A DNA stretch of 64,000 nucleotides from Bradyrhizobium jicamae (GCF_018130215.1 NZ_JAFCKQ010000006.1:124001-188000); one strand, 5' to 3'; counted from the stretch's first letter, positions 27,082 to 35,832 are shown. A program made the numbers and translations. The notes: generated by a model from the letters alone, not told the origin.

Positions 27082-28797
27082 TCACAGATCGTCCCGTTCG
27101 GGCGGCGCGACGCGTTGTGCCGCCCGCAGATAGGCTTTCAGAGCTTGGCGTAGCGTAGGGACGATCCATGTTTCATGTTCCGGTCGGTAGAGACCGGCTT
27201 CCTGAAACCATGCAAGGAACTCGGCCTTGCGCCCAGCGAGTATCAGGGACGCTCCGCGCGCTTCCAGGCTCTCTCGCAAGTCGCGAAGCGCATACAGACC
27301 AGTTGTATCAATCTGGCTGACTGGAATTGCATCAATCACAAACCACCGAAGTTCGGGGCCTGCTGCCTCGGCTGCCGCCAAGGCCCTCGTTTTGAAGTAA
27401 TCAGAATTGAAGAAAGTGAGCGGGCCATCGAAGCGATAGAGTACGAGACCCGGAAACGTCTTCGCGTCCGGATGTCGTTCGATCGAATGAAGGCCGGGAA
27501 GCCCAACGACTGTCCCCAAGACTTCGTCCCTGGGCCGTGCAGTCAATTTGACAAAGCGCATCAGGGCCAACGCAACCGCGATGAGGATTCCATTGATGGC
27601 ACCCAGTGCGACGACTCCCAGAGTTGTGGCCGCGGCCAGGCCGACCTCCGTACGATCGATGCTCCAAATCTCTCGTAGCGTTTGAATGTCGAACAGCGAA
27701 ATTGAAGCGAAAATCAGCATCGCTCCCAGAGTAGCAATCGGCAGGTATTGCAGGGGACCCGTCAAGAACAACAGCACTGCGGTGATCGTGACCGCCGCCA
27801 CCAAGCCCGTCACTTGGGTGCGGCCGCCAGCAGTAACGGCTACCGCCGTGCGCGAGTCAGCGCCAGTCACCGCGAATCCTTGAGACAAGGCGGAGGCGAG
27901 GTTCGCAGCGCCAAAGGCTGCCAATTCACGATCTGCGTCGATGTCGTATCCACCCTTCGACGCAAAGCTTCGCGCCGTCAGCATACCACTCGAAAACAGA
28001 ACAAGGGCCAACCCCGCCGCACTGCCAAGCAGAGATGGTACGTCCTCCAGAGGAAATCTGGGCAATTGCAGCGGCGGGACACCACCAGGGACCGGCCCTA
28101 GAATTGCAACTCCATACCGGTCCAATCCGAACAGCGCGACCGCCGCACCCGCAGCTATCAATATGAGCGGAGCAGCCGGAAGTCGCGGCGCCCAGCGCGC
28201 CAGCCCAAACAATATGAACAAGCTTGCCGCTCCCACGATCAGCGTCGGAACCTGCGTCTGCGGAAGCTTGGCGAAGATCTCGAGCAGTTGCGGGATGATC
28301 CTTTCGGATTCAATGGAGAAGCCAAAGAGCTTGCCGATCTGCCCGAGGCAGATCGAAATTGCCACCCCATTCAAAAGCCCGACCAGGATTGGCTTGGAGA
28401 GAAATTCCGCCAGTGCCCCGAGCCGGAAAAAACTCGCGGCAATGCACAATATGCCGGCTAGAAACGTAACTGCGACCGACATCGACCAGTACAGTTCGCC
28501 ATTTCCACCCGCCAGCGGAGCTACTGCAGCAGCGACCATGGCGCACACCGCAGCATCGGGATTTACCATCATTTGCCGCGAAGTGCCGAAGATGGCGTAT
28601 GCGACCAGTGGAAGAATGCTCGAATAGAGTCCTACGACAGGATTGAAGCCCGCCAGCTGCGCGTAGGCGATCGCGACCGGCAAGGCCACCGCGGCAACAG
28701 AGACCCCTGCCAACAGATCGTGCCGAAAGTCTTCGGCAAAACTGTAGGACAAGAGCTTTGCCAATCCGGGTGCGATAAGCGTCAAACGGTCAACCAT
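27082..28797 (-). CDS. SulP family anion transporter with STAS domain
   Basis: 571 residues. The membrane domain of about 400 residues begins DLLAGVSVAAVALPVAIAYAQLAGFNPVVGLYSSILPLVAYAIFGTS, in two joined motifs, and includes NPDAAVCAMVAA and TGADSRTAVAVTAGGRTQV. A cytoplasmic STAS domain follows from about residue 440 (LVLYRFDGPLTFFNSDYF, FVIDAIPVSQIDTTGLYAL). SulP proteins carry sulfate, bicarbonate or dicarboxylates across the inner membrane. No carbonic anhydrase or sulfur-assimilation gene is adjacent to settle the substrate. ATG at 28797 gives MVDRLTLIAPGLAKLLSYSF. It is isolated between repeat copies. Confidence 0.9.
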   Translation of the reverse strand: MVDRLTLIAPGLAKLLSYSFAEDFRHDLLAGVSVAAVALPVAIAYAQLAGFNPVVGLYSSILPLVAYAIFGTSRQMMVNPDAAVCAMVAAAVAPLAGGNGELYWSMSVAVTFLAGILCIAASFFRLGALAEFLSKPILVGLLNGVAISICLGQIGKLFGFSIESERIIPQLLEIFAKLPQTQVPTLIVGAASLFILFGLARWAPRLPAAPLILIAAGAAVALFGLDRYGVAILGPVPGGVPPLQLPRFPLEDVPSLLGSAAGLALVLFSSGMLTARSFASKGGYDIDADRELAAFGAANLASALSQGFAVTGADSRTAVAVTAGGRTQVTGLVAAVTITAVLLFLTGPLQYLPIATLGAMLIFASISLFDIQTLREIWSIDRTEVGLAAATTLGVVALGAINGILIAVALALMRFVKLTARPRDEVLGTVVGLPGLHSIERHPDAKTFPGLVLYRFDGPLTFFNSDYFKTRALAAAEAAGPELRWFVIDAIPVSQIDTTGLYALRDLRESLEARGASLILAGRKAEFLAWFQEAGLYRPEHETWIVPTLRQALKAYLRAAQRVAPPERDDL

Positions 28798-29046
28798 GCC
28801 GGATCACGGATCAAGATGCGTGGGGCGCGAGTCATGCAAGTCTAGCTGCGGGGGCGAACCTCCGCCAGTGGCCGAAGCCGAGCAGCTTCGTCGCCCAGGG
28901 CTGGGTTGGGATTGAGGTCACTCCCAACCTCGCGTTAGCGATCCCCAACCGCGGCTTTTGACCTGAAGCGGACGTCGTGTCGCAAGCTCGTCCACCGTAT
29001 AGTAGCTTGTGCCGGTCTGCTGGTTCCAACATTGTGGAGTCCCGCC

Positions 29047-29367
29047 ATGACTTACAAGATTATCGGCATCCTGAAGCGTCCGGATGGAATGACGTTTGAG
29101 CAATTCAAGACATGGTGGGTTGAGGTTCACGTTCCACGCGTGATGAAGTGGCCCGGTATCGTCGCCTATGAAATCAATTTCCCGCTGAACGAAAACGAAT
29201 CGTTCGACGGAGTGGCGGCGGTTTCTTTTGACACCAGGGAGGCTGCCGAAAAGGTTTTTCAGATCCCCGAAGGAAACAGCGCACGTTCAGCCGCTATTAC
29301 CGAGACAAGCCGAAATGTCATCTTTGTCGCCGAAGAAGTTGTTATCGTGCCGCGTCCAGCAAGATAG
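29047..29367 (+). CDS. EthD domain protein
   Basis: 106 residues starting MTYKIIGILKRPDGMTFEQF, followed by KTWWVEVHVPRVMKWPGIVAYEIN. Together these form the dimeric ferredoxin-like EthD fold (LLKRKPGMSxExF...WxxxHxP is the family pattern). EthD was first linked to an ether-degrading P450 system, and other members act in polyketide or oxidation pathways as small cyclases or helpers. The stand-alone gene here has no neighbouring enzyme that would define its role. The start is the ATG at 29047. The promoter region upstream (28798-29046) diverges from the SulP gene and holds no other gene. Confidence 0.75.
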   Translation: MTYKIIGILKRPDGMTFEQFKTWWVEVHVPRVMKWPGIVAYEINFPLNENESFDGVAAVSFDTREAAEKVFQIPEGNSARSAAITETSRNVIFVAEEVVIVPRPAR

Positions 29368-29380
29368 GACGCCCGTTGGT

Positions 29381-29468
29381 GGCCCTTACCGGCCGACCCC
29401 AGCACCTGTCTGCATGTCGGGGGGTAGACCGGACATGGTCGACGCGCGGCCATATCGACGCAAATGAC
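29381..29468. repeat. Dispersed degenerate repeat, copy B
   Basis: Second copy of the element described at 26981, lying just after the EthD gene. It contains GGTAGACCGGACATGGTCGA and CGGCCATATCGACGCAAATG, with a few substitutions and small gaps relative to copy A. Confidence 0.6.
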
Positions 29469-29502
29469 CCTGAGACATCGGCGCAGGGCATCTGACCCGC
29501 GC

Positions 29503-29721
29503 CTAGGACCACGGCGGCTCTTCGCTCGCCCCGGCTGACTCGTGGTGGATCGTGATGCCCGCCGAACGCAAGGCGGTCAGCAATACGGTTCTTACAGAGG
29601 CAGGATCGTATACAATGTCCTTGGCGTTTGGTGGATGTGCCTCGCTGCCCTTCAATCGGAGCACCACGTGCAATTGCTCGCAAAGGTGCCGAACGACGAG
29701 ATTGACCTGATCGTCAGTCAT
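29503..29721 (-). CDS. Small hypothetical protein
   Basis: 72 residues, MTDDQVNLVVRHLCEQLHVV followed by a segment ending SVRTVLLTALRSAGITIHHE. The helical N-terminus and the lack of Arg/Pro-rich shadow character suggest a real small gene, but no family is recognised and it stands alone on this strand between the repeat and the outer-membrane-type gene. It may equally be an unexpressed frame. Confidence 0.35.
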   Translation of the reverse strand: MTDDQVNLVVRHLCEQLHVVLRLKGSEAHPPNAKDIVYDPASVRTVLLTALRSAGITIHHESAGASEEPPWS

Positions 29722-29959
29722 GATCTGCTTTTCCTGCTGCCATTTGCCACCCGACTAGGTAGCACACATGAAATAGGGCGGCGCGGATACCGCCCAGAGG
29801 ATCAACCCCATCCGACTACCCTTGGGCGGGGTCCAAGATCATCCGCCTTGAGGGCTGAAATATGTTGCTGAAAAATCGGGAAGGTTGAGGCGTCTGGGCG
29901 CAACCGGTATAGTTGTCCGACAGCATCGCAAATCGGCTGGCTTCGCACTGGGGGGCGTC

Positions 29960-30919
29960 GTGCGGACTTCTGGGCAGCGCCGGAATGCCGGCGGGAAGAC
30001 CGTTCATCTGATTATCACGGTGCTCTTTTGCGCCGCAATTGACTTTGGCACATCCAACGCCGCATTTTGCAAAGACCCTTCCTCCAGTGACTCGGACGGT
30101 GATGAAGGATCGAAAGGTCCGACGACGCCGACGATCTATCTCGACATGCGTACGACATACGCAGCGGTACCCGAAGGCTCCTTGCCGGTCGGGTTTGGCA
30201 ATTCGGCTCTTTTTACCGCACTGCAGGCGCATGCGCTCTCCAGCGACCGTGCTCTCGCCACCGCGCCGAACAGCATCCCTCTGCCGTCCCGTCAATCCAT
30301 CGCAGTCGATCTGCCGCTGACGGTGGACGTGACCGACAAGGTGTCGTTGTATGCGGGCGTTTCCGGAACTACGACCTACGCCAGCATGCAGGGGTGGTCC
30401 CCCTTCGATGTCACCAGTTGGAATGTCGGTTTCCAGGCCGAGGTCTACAGTCAGAAGGGCGGCTCGATTCCAACGGTCACCTGGCAGTCCACCTTCACGC
30501 AGTCGGTCCCTAACGGTCCGACCGGGACGACGACGTTCAACAATATTCTCGAATTCAGCTATGCTCTCAACAAGGATGAGACACGAGGATTGTTGGCGGG
30601 CGTGGAGGACACGCGGGTCGAAGTGGCCGAAGCATTCGCAAGAATCCATCCGAACATTATCGGCTATGTCGGTGGTTACTACCAATGGCCGGACAACTGG
30701 AAATTCACCGGCCGCGTCGGCGTGCAGTCGTTCGGTGGTGCGCAGTTTTTGAATCTCGCACCCGTCCCGTCCTTCACCCAGCCGATCCTGCGGCTGGATC
30801 TCGACCGCATGGACGACAATGACAATCGTTTATTCGGCGTCACGGCCCAGATCATGTGGGTGCCGAAACCAGCTTTCCAACTGACGCTGAGAACGCCGCT
30901 GTATTTCGTGCGCAATTGA
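29960..30919 (+). CDS. Predicted outer-membrane beta-barrel protein, function unknown
   Basis: About 319 residues with a signal-like segment (KTVHLIITVLFCAAIDFGTS) and a mature chain of alternating polar and aromatic strands (VSLYAGVSGTTTYASMQGW, NIIGYVGGYYQWPDNWKFTG, FQLTLRTPLYFVRN). The last strand ends close to the C-terminus with aromatic residues, as needed for assembly into the outer membrane. I chose the GTG at 29960 because GGGGGG lies four bases before it; the frame remains open to a TTG at 29885. A charged, Ser/Asp/Gly-rich stretch follows the signal. I do not recognise a family; a transport or structural role is a guess. It converges on the Na/Pi transporter gene. Confidence 0.6.
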   Translation: MRTSGQRRNAGGKTVHLIITVLFCAAIDFGTSNAAFCKDPSSSDSDGDEGSKGPTTPTIYLDMRTTYAAVPEGSLPVGFGNSALFTALQAHALSSDRALATAPNSIPLPSRQSIAVDLPLTVDVTDKVSLYAGVSGTTTYASMQGWSPFDVTSWNVGFQAEVYSQKGGSIPTVTWQSTFTQSVPNGPTGTTTFNNILEFSYALNKDETRGLLAGVEDTRVEVAEAFARIHPNIIGYVGGYYQWPDNWKFTGRVGVQSFGGAQFLNLAPVPSFTQPILRLDLDRMDDNDNRLFGVTAQIMWVPKPAFQLTLRTPLYFVRN

Positions 30920-31048
30920 GGCTCTCCTCTCGCGCTCGAAGGGCTGGTGCATTAGCTTTGGATATCGTACTCGTGCGGGGGCGTGACCGAACATCAGTCG
31001 GCCAGCCGCTTAATGAGTACATGCCATGGAGCGATCGCTCCAGTCCAT

Positions 31049-32737
31049 TTACGACCGACCGTGAACGGGCGCCGAAACCCTGTCGGCATCCGATGTGCTT
31101 TGCTCGTCGCTCGCTGTCTCACCGGCCGCGTCCAACACGGGATAGGCGACCGAGCAGATGTGCGAGTGGATACGCCGGAGGTCGCGTAGCACGTCGAGAT
31201 GTAGCGACGTAGTCTCGATGGTTTCAGGGCGTCCCTCGCGAAGCCGCTCAAGATGGCGTTCAGTGGCGGCGAGCTCGGCCGTACGCAGTGCGGTCTTCTC
31301 GGCGAGCAGCTTGCGCGCCTCACCGGCATTACCCGACATAAATACCCCGAAGGCGAGCCGCAGTGAGTCGATTGTCCGCTTGTGGAAGGCGGACAATTCC
31401 TCGGCGCCTTCGGTTGAGAATTGCAGGCGACGCTTGATCTTCTTGGTCGCCAACTCGCTCAGATTCTTATCGATGATGTCGCCGATATGCTCGAGATTGA
31501 TCGCGAAGGCGACGATTTCCATGGCGCGCTGGCCCTCGCGCTCGTCGAGGCTGCCGCGGGTCAGCTTGGTGACGTAGAGCTTGATCGCCTCGTTCAGGCT
31601 GTCGATGTTATTGTCCATTTGCGACACCTGTTCGACGAGGCTGCGATCGTTGTTCATCATCGCCGCCATCACCTTGCGCAGCATGATTTCGACCTGATCG
31701 CCCATGTGCAGCACTTCGCGTGCAGCGTCAGCTAGCGCGAGCGAAGGCGTCTCCAGGGCGCTTTCATCAAGGTGGCGCGGGCGTGACGGGTCAGCTGCCT
31801 GCACCTGCTTCGGCAGCAGCCGCTTGAGCAACCTTGCCATGCCGTCGAGCACGCCAATGAAAAGGATTGCGGTCGCCACATTGAAGGCGATGTGGAACAG
31901 TGCAGTTGCCTTGGCGAGATCGGGCTGCCAGGCGTGGAGGTGCTCGGTGATCGGGCGCAGCAGCGGCGCCACCAACAGGATGCCGACGAGACGGTTGACC
32001 AAATTGCCGACCGGCAGGCGATAGCTGGCGGGGTCGTCGCGTCGGGCGCCCTCCACCAGCGGATTGATCGCGCTACCGAGATTGGCGCCAAGCACCAGCG
32101 CGAACGCCGCATAGGGCGTGATGAACTGGGAATACGCCAGCGACATCACCAGCAGCACGCTGGCGACGCTGGAATGGACCAGCCAAGTGACGGCGGCGCC
32201 GATCAGGATGCAAAGCACTGGGTCACCAGTGATGGCACCGAGAAAGACGCGCACGCCAGGGGCATTCTCGGCCGGCGCCAGTGTATCGAGCAGGATATGC
32301 AGGGAAAGCAGCATCAAGCCGAGCCCGATCGAGACGCGGCCGAGGTCCTTGATCCGCGATCGTGGCCCGCTGCGGAATGCGACGAGCCCGAGGACGAACA
32401 GCACCGGGGCGATGGCCTGGACGTTGAACGACAACACCTGCACGATGAGGGTCGTGCCGACATTGGCGCCGAGCATGATGGCCAGCGCCGGAACAAGACT
32501 AACCAATCCCTCCGCCGCAAACGAACTCGTGATCAGGGCGGTCGCGGTCGAACTCTGGAGCAGGGCGGTCAAGCCGAGGCCGGCCGCAAAGGCGGCAGAG
32601 CGGTTGCCCAACGCCTTGCCTAACAACAGCCGCAGGTCAGGGCCGAATGCCCGCAGGACGCCGCTGTGCACCATGTGGAGGCCCCACAGAAGCAGCGCCA
32701 CACCGCCCATCAGATCGAGTAAGACCATGCTTCCCAT
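31049..32737 (-). CDS. Na+/phosphate cotransporter family protein with PhoU-like domain
   Basis: 562 residues. The membrane half carries the duplicated PNaS motifs, GLGLTALLQSSTATALITSS and GAAVTWLVHSSVASVLLVMS (the QSS-type re-entrant loops), plus MLGANVGTTLIVQVL. From about residue 340 a helical PhoU-like domain follows (ALADAAREVLHMGDQVEIML ... FAINLEHIGDIIDKNLSELA). Such proteins import phosphate with sodium or regulate phosphate flux. ATG codons at 32737 and 32728 are both possible starts. No pho genes are nearby. It diverges from two damaged small membrane-protein genes. Confidence 0.88.
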   Translation of the reverse strand: MGSMVLLDLMGGVALLLWGLHMVHSGVLRAFGPDLRLLLGKALGNRSAAFAAGLGLTALLQSSTATALITSSFAAEGLVSLVPALAIMLGANVGTTLIVQVLSFNVQAIAPVLFVLGLVAFRSGPRSRIKDLGRVSIGLGLMLLSLHILLDTLAPAENAPGVRVFLGAITGDPVLCILIGAAVTWLVHSSVASVLLVMSLAYSQFITPYAAFALVLGANLGSAINPLVEGARRDDPASYRLPVGNLVNRLVGILLVAPLLRPITEHLHAWQPDLAKATALFHIAFNVATAILFIGVLDGMARLLKRLLPKQVQAADPSRPRHLDESALETPSLALADAAREVLHMGDQVEIMLRKVMAAMMNNDRSLVEQVSQMDNNIDSLNEAIKLYVTKLTRGSLDEREGQRAMEIVAFAINLEHIGDIIDKNLSELATKKIKRRLQFSTEGAEELSAFHKRTIDSLRLAFGVFMSGNAGEARKLLAEKTALRTAELAATERHLERLREGRPETIETTSLHLDVLRDLRRIHSHICSVAYPVLDAAGETASDEQSTSDADRVSAPVHGRS

Positions 32738-32936
32738 GTCTGCGCACGTCCCGGCAAATTCGAGTCCAATAGATCAAGCTACTGCCATACGACCGCGAAT
32801 CAACCCCTTAGTCGAGGCAATTCGCGTCGCCGCCCCCGGCTTGAAAGAGCGGTCTGCGCCTCATCCAGCAAGATGTACTGATAGAGCGCGACGCCGTGGT
32901 CGGCGATCAGAGCAGTTTCGCTGAAACCGTGAACGC

Positions 32937-33157
32937 TTACCCTGAAAAGAAGCTAGTCTCGTAGTCCGCTGACGGCTTCTGCATCGGAAAAGGACCTGCA
33001 GCGGCGGCAATCGCTGCGAGGATTGAAACGACTTGCAAAGCGAACAGCACGCTCTCGTCCTCGCCGAGTCACCCCCCAATCCGGTGCCGGCCAAAAGTGT
33101 CGCGATCGAGAAGAAGATAAGGGTGCCAGTGAGCACCCACACGAACATTGTTTTCAC
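32937..33157 (-). pseudogene. Small membrane protein gene with a one-base frameshift
   Basis: The minus strand begins MKTMFVWVLTGTLIFFSIAT then LLAGTGLGGD in one frame. After the bases GGGGGGTGAC the sensible sequence resumes in another frame as LGEDESVLFALQVVSILAAI, AAAAGPFPMQKPSADYETS, ending FFSG and a TAA at 32937-32939. Restoring one base (GACTC to GACCTC) joins them into a two-helix inner-membrane protein of about 73 residues. Either the gene has decayed or a sequencing error sits at this point. The start is a GTG at 33157 or an ATG at 33148. Family unknown. Confidence 0.55.
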
Positions 33158-33218
33158 ATAAGAGCCGGTGCTGGATTAATCTCTGGCGCGTCGCTTTTGG
33201 GAACTGGAGGAAAGCAGC

Positions 33219-33329
33219 ATGCGCTAGCAATCCGTTCTCGCCATAGCAGTCTTGGTCGTCTTGATCGCGCTCGGGGCACTTGTCATCTATGTTATGTACC
33301 TCATTAGAATAGACCTATGGCCAAGTTGA
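33219..33329 (+). pseudogene. One-helix membrane peptide gene interrupted by TAG at codon 3
   Basis: A good ribosome site (GGAGG at 33206-33210) precedes ATG CGC TAG. The same frame continues without interruption as QSVLAIAVLVVLIALGAL then VIYVMYLIRIDLWPS and a TGA at 33327-33329. The stop at codon 3 (33225-33227) is one base change from CAG. The peptide would be a single membrane helix of about 36 residues. Its end overlaps the start of the next gene by 13 bases, which suggests translational coupling in the ancestor. It is too short for standard gene calling. Confidence 0.5.
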
Positions 33330-33508
33330 TTAAGTCCCTTCGCAAGCAGGCCGACAAGGCAGAGCGCGCTGCAGAGTCCGCCCACGACGCCGATGTCGCT
33401 GATGAGTTGCATGCCATGGCCCGAGCCTACCGGGCACAGGCTGACGTAATCGGATCCAAGAAGGCGAAGGGTAAGAAAGACGTTTTGAAACGGCGCTCGA
33501 AGCAGTAG
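33317..33508 (+). CDS. Small basic hypothetical protein
   Basis: 63 residues: MAKLIKSLRKQADKAERAAE, SAHDADVADELHAMARAYRA, then a lysine-rich tail ending KKDVLKRRSKQ. It is predicted to be two helices, the first possibly a short coiled coil. No family is recognised beyond a resemblance to small conserved rhizobial proteins. It overlaps the end of the interrupted membrane-peptide frame by 13 bases, so translation may have depended on that upstream frame. Confidence 0.6.
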   Translation: MAKLIKSLRKQADKAERAAESAHDADVADELHAMARAYRAQADVIGSKKAKGKKDVLKRRSKQ

Positions 33509-33705
33509 GGCTGCTGCCTAGTGGGCGGTCTCTTTCGGATGGTCAGCGATTGGCCCGTAGCTGAAGTTTGGTCTGCCTGTCAGCGCGTCGGCTAGTTGGC
33601 GTACAGCGGACGGGGCCTCGGTCGGCCCACAAGGATGGCTTTTGACCCGCAGGCGCGGATTGCGTCCGCGCCACCTTCTCTCACCAGGGGAGAACGGAAG
33701 AGAGA

Positions 33706-34485
33706 CTACTGCAAAGCCGCCAGCAGTTCGTCGGGTTGCTCGACCATCATCATGTGGCCGGCGCCTGCGAGCACCACGGTGCGGGCGTTCGGAGTCGCAG
33801 CGGCGAGCGTCTTGCCGGCCTTCGCCGGGGTCATCATGTCGCGCTCGCCGAGGATGAAGGTCGCGGGCACCTTGACCGCGGCCGCGGCTGCCAGCCCGTT
33901 CTGGTAGGCGTTGCAGGCGTTGAGGTCGTTGTACAGCACGCCGCTCCGCGCCTCCTGCAGCACCCGCTGCGCGCCCTGGTGCATCCAGAGGCCCGGCGCG
34001 AGGCTGCCGCCGAGTTCGGCCTTGAAGCCGAGGCCCCAGATCGAGACCATGTCGATCGCGGCGGGGTCGTTGGCTTCGGCGGCCTTCAGGAGATCGGGGC
34101 CGACCGTCATGGTCGCGGCGGTGCCGATCAGCGCGAGGCCGGAGACCTTGTCGGGATGCCGCACGGAGGTCTCGAGCGCGATCAGCGAGCCCATCGAGTG
34201 GCCGATCAGCCGTGCCTTCGTGGCGCCGGCGGCGGCGATCAGCGCCGCGGTCCAGTCGGCCATCCCGGCAATGGTCGGCAGCGGCTTGCCGGAGGAGCGG
34301 CCGTGGCCGGGCAGGTCGGGCGCCAGCACGGAGAAGCCGTGATGGGCGAACCAGCGACTGTGCAGCGCCCAAGTCGAGGAATCGAACCCGGCGCCGTGGA
34401 TCATCACCACGGCGGGGATCGATGCATCGAACGGTCTGCCGCCGGTGGCGATGAAGGTCTCGATGCCGTTGACGGAAAGCTGCAT
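33706..34485 (-). CDS. Alpha/beta hydrolase
   Basis: 259 residues with the canonical alpha/beta hydrolase layout: oxyanion-hole motif VVMIHGAGFDSSTW, a DLPGHGRSSGKPL segment, nucleophile elbow LIGHSMGSL with the catalytic serine, an acid in FILGERDMMTPA and the catalytic His in GAGHMMMVEQP. Substrate is unknown. In the aerobic nicotinate pathway an alpha/beta hydrolase (NicD) deformylates N-formylmaleamate, but no NicX-type oxygenase is nearby, and no NicD-specific feature is visible, so I do not make that call. The start at 34485 lies three bases after the metY stop codon on the same strand, so the two are co-transcribed. Confidence 0.83.
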   Translation of the reverse strand: MQLSVNGIETFIATGGRPFDASIPAVVMIHGAGFDSSTWALHSRWFAHHGFSVLAPDLPGHGRSSGKPLPTIAGMADWTAALIAAAGATKARLIGHSMGSLIALETSVRHPDKVSGLALIGTAATMTVGPDLLKAAEANDPAAIDMVSIWGLGFKAELGGSLAPGLWMHQGAQRVLQEARSGVLYNDLNACNAYQNGLAAAAAVKVPATFILGERDMMTPAKAGKTLAAATPNARTVVLAGAGHMMMVEQPDELLAALQ

Positions 34486-34488
34486 GGC

Positions 34489-35784
34489 TCAGGTCCTTTG
34501 CGAGGCGCGCAGCGCCTGGCCGAGATCGTCGATGATGTCCTGCACGGTCTCGATGCCGACCGAGAGCCGCACCAGTTCCTCGCCGATGCCGGCGGCCTTG
34601 AGCTGCCCGGCGTCCATCTGCTGATGCGTGGTGCTGGCGGGGTGGATCACCAGCGTCTTGGCGTCGCCGACATTGGCGAGATGGCTGATCAGCTTCAGAG
34701 ACTCGATGAACTTCTTGCCGGCGGCGCGGCCGCCCTTGATGCCGAAGCTGACGATCGAGCCGGCGCCGCGCGGCAGGAGCTTCTTGGCGAGCGCATGATC
34801 GGTATGGCTCTCCAGCGACGGATGCAACACCCAGTCGACAGCCTTGCTGGTTGTCAGGAAGTCCAGCACCGCATGGGTGTTGCTGATGTGACGGTCCATG
34901 CGCACGCCGAGCGTTTCGATACCCTGCAGCAGCTGGAAGGCGTTGGTCGGCGACAGGCAGGCGCCGAAATCGCGTAATCCTTCCGTGCGCGCGCGCATGA
35001 TGAAGGCGGCCTTGCCGAACTGCTCGTCGAAGACGATACCGTGATAGCCGGCATAAGGCTCGGTGAGCTGCGGGAACTTGCCGGAGGCGCGCCAGTCGAA
35101 CCGGCCGCCGTCGACGATGACGCCGCCGATCGCAATCCCGTGGCCGCCCATCCATTTGGTCGCCGAGTTCATCACGATGTCGGCGCCAAGCTCGATCGGC
35201 TGGCTCAGATAGGGCGTCGCGAAGGTGTTGTCGATCAGGAGCGGCATCTTCGCGTCATGCGCGATCTGCGCGACCGCGGGGATGTCGAGGACCTCGAGCC
35301 CGGGGTTGCCGATGGTCTCGCCGATCACGAGCCGCGTGTTCGGCCTGATCGCGGCCCGGAACTCGTCGAGCGCGCGCGGCTTCACGAACGTGGTCGTGAT
35401 GCCGAAACGCGGCAGCGTGTGCGCCAGCAGGTTGATGGTGCCGCCATAGAGCGAGGCGGAGGCGACGATATGGTCGCCGGCGTTGAGCAGCGTCGCGATC
35501 GCAAGATGCATCGCTGCCATGCCGCTTGCGGTGCAGATCGCGCCGACACCGCATTCGAGCGCGGCGATGCGCTCTTCCAGTACCGCGGTCGTCGGGTTGG
35601 AGATGCGGGTGTAGATGTGGCCGGCGCGTTCCAGATTGAACAGCGCCGCGGCGTGGTCGGCATCCTGGAAGACGTAGGACGTGGTCTGGTAGATCGGCAC
35701 TGCACGCGATCCAGTGACCGGATCGGGGCGCTGGCCGGCATGCAGGCTCAGGGTTTCGAAGGCAGGCGGCTTGGGTGCGGGCAT
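34489..35784 (-). CDS. metY: O-acetylhomoserine sulfhydrylase (aminocarboxypropyltransferase)
   Basis: 431 residues of the Cys/Met-metabolism PLP family. It starts FETLSLHAGQRPDPVTGSRA, followed by VPIYQTTSYVFQDADHAAALF, typical of O-acetylhomoserine sulfhydrylases. The PLP lysine lies in MNSATKWMGGHG, and SFGIKGGRAAGKKFIESLKL near the C-terminus is also characteristic of MetY. It makes homocysteine (or methionine) directly from O-acetylhomoserine and sulfide or methanethiol in the cytoplasm. Length is normal. It lies upstream of the alpha/beta hydrolase and downstream of pncB on the same strand, with 48 bases to pncB. Confidence 0.9.
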   Translation of the reverse strand: MPAPKPPAFETLSLHAGQRPDPVTGSRAVPIYQTTSYVFQDADHAAALFNLERAGHIYTRISNPTTAVLEERIAALECGVGAICTASGMAAMHLAIATLLNAGDHIVASASLYGGTINLLAHTLPRFGITTTFVKPRALDEFRAAIRPNTRLVIGETIGNPGLEVLDIPAVAQIAHDAKMPLLIDNTFATPYLSQPIELGADIVMNSATKWMGGHGIAIGGVIVDGGRFDWRASGKFPQLTEPYAGYHGIVFDEQFGKAAFIMRARTEGLRDFGACLSPTNAFQLLQGIETLGVRMDRHISNTHAVLDFLTTSKAVDWVLHPSLESHTDHALAKKLLPRGAGSIVSFGIKGGRAAGKKFIESLKLISHLANVGDAKTLVIHPASTTHQQMDAGQLKAAGIGEELVRLSVGIETVQDIIDDLGQALRASQRT

Positions 35785-35832
35785 GCGAAGCTCGTCGTGT
35801 CAGTCGGTGAAAGTGATCGGTCTGTCGGATTG

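Noticed and set aside
27082..28797. A functional link between the SulP transporter and the sox or sulfatase genes
   Set aside because: They are 20-30 kb apart, in a differently composed region, and SulP proteins may carry bicarbonate or dicarboxylates as well as sulfate.
32937..33157. Programmed frameshift in the small membrane protein
   Set aside because: The shift point lies after, not within, the G run and no stimulatory structure is evident; a one-base deletion or a sequencing error is simpler.
33706..34485. Naming the alpha/beta hydrolase NicD (N-formylmaleamate deformylase)
   Set aside because: The NicC/NicX steps that would make its substrate are absent, the pathway here appears reductive, and it is linked to metY.
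33518..35155. A 545-codon minus-strand frame spanning the hydrolase and metY
   Set aside because: It is out of frame with both recognised genes and has extreme Arg content.
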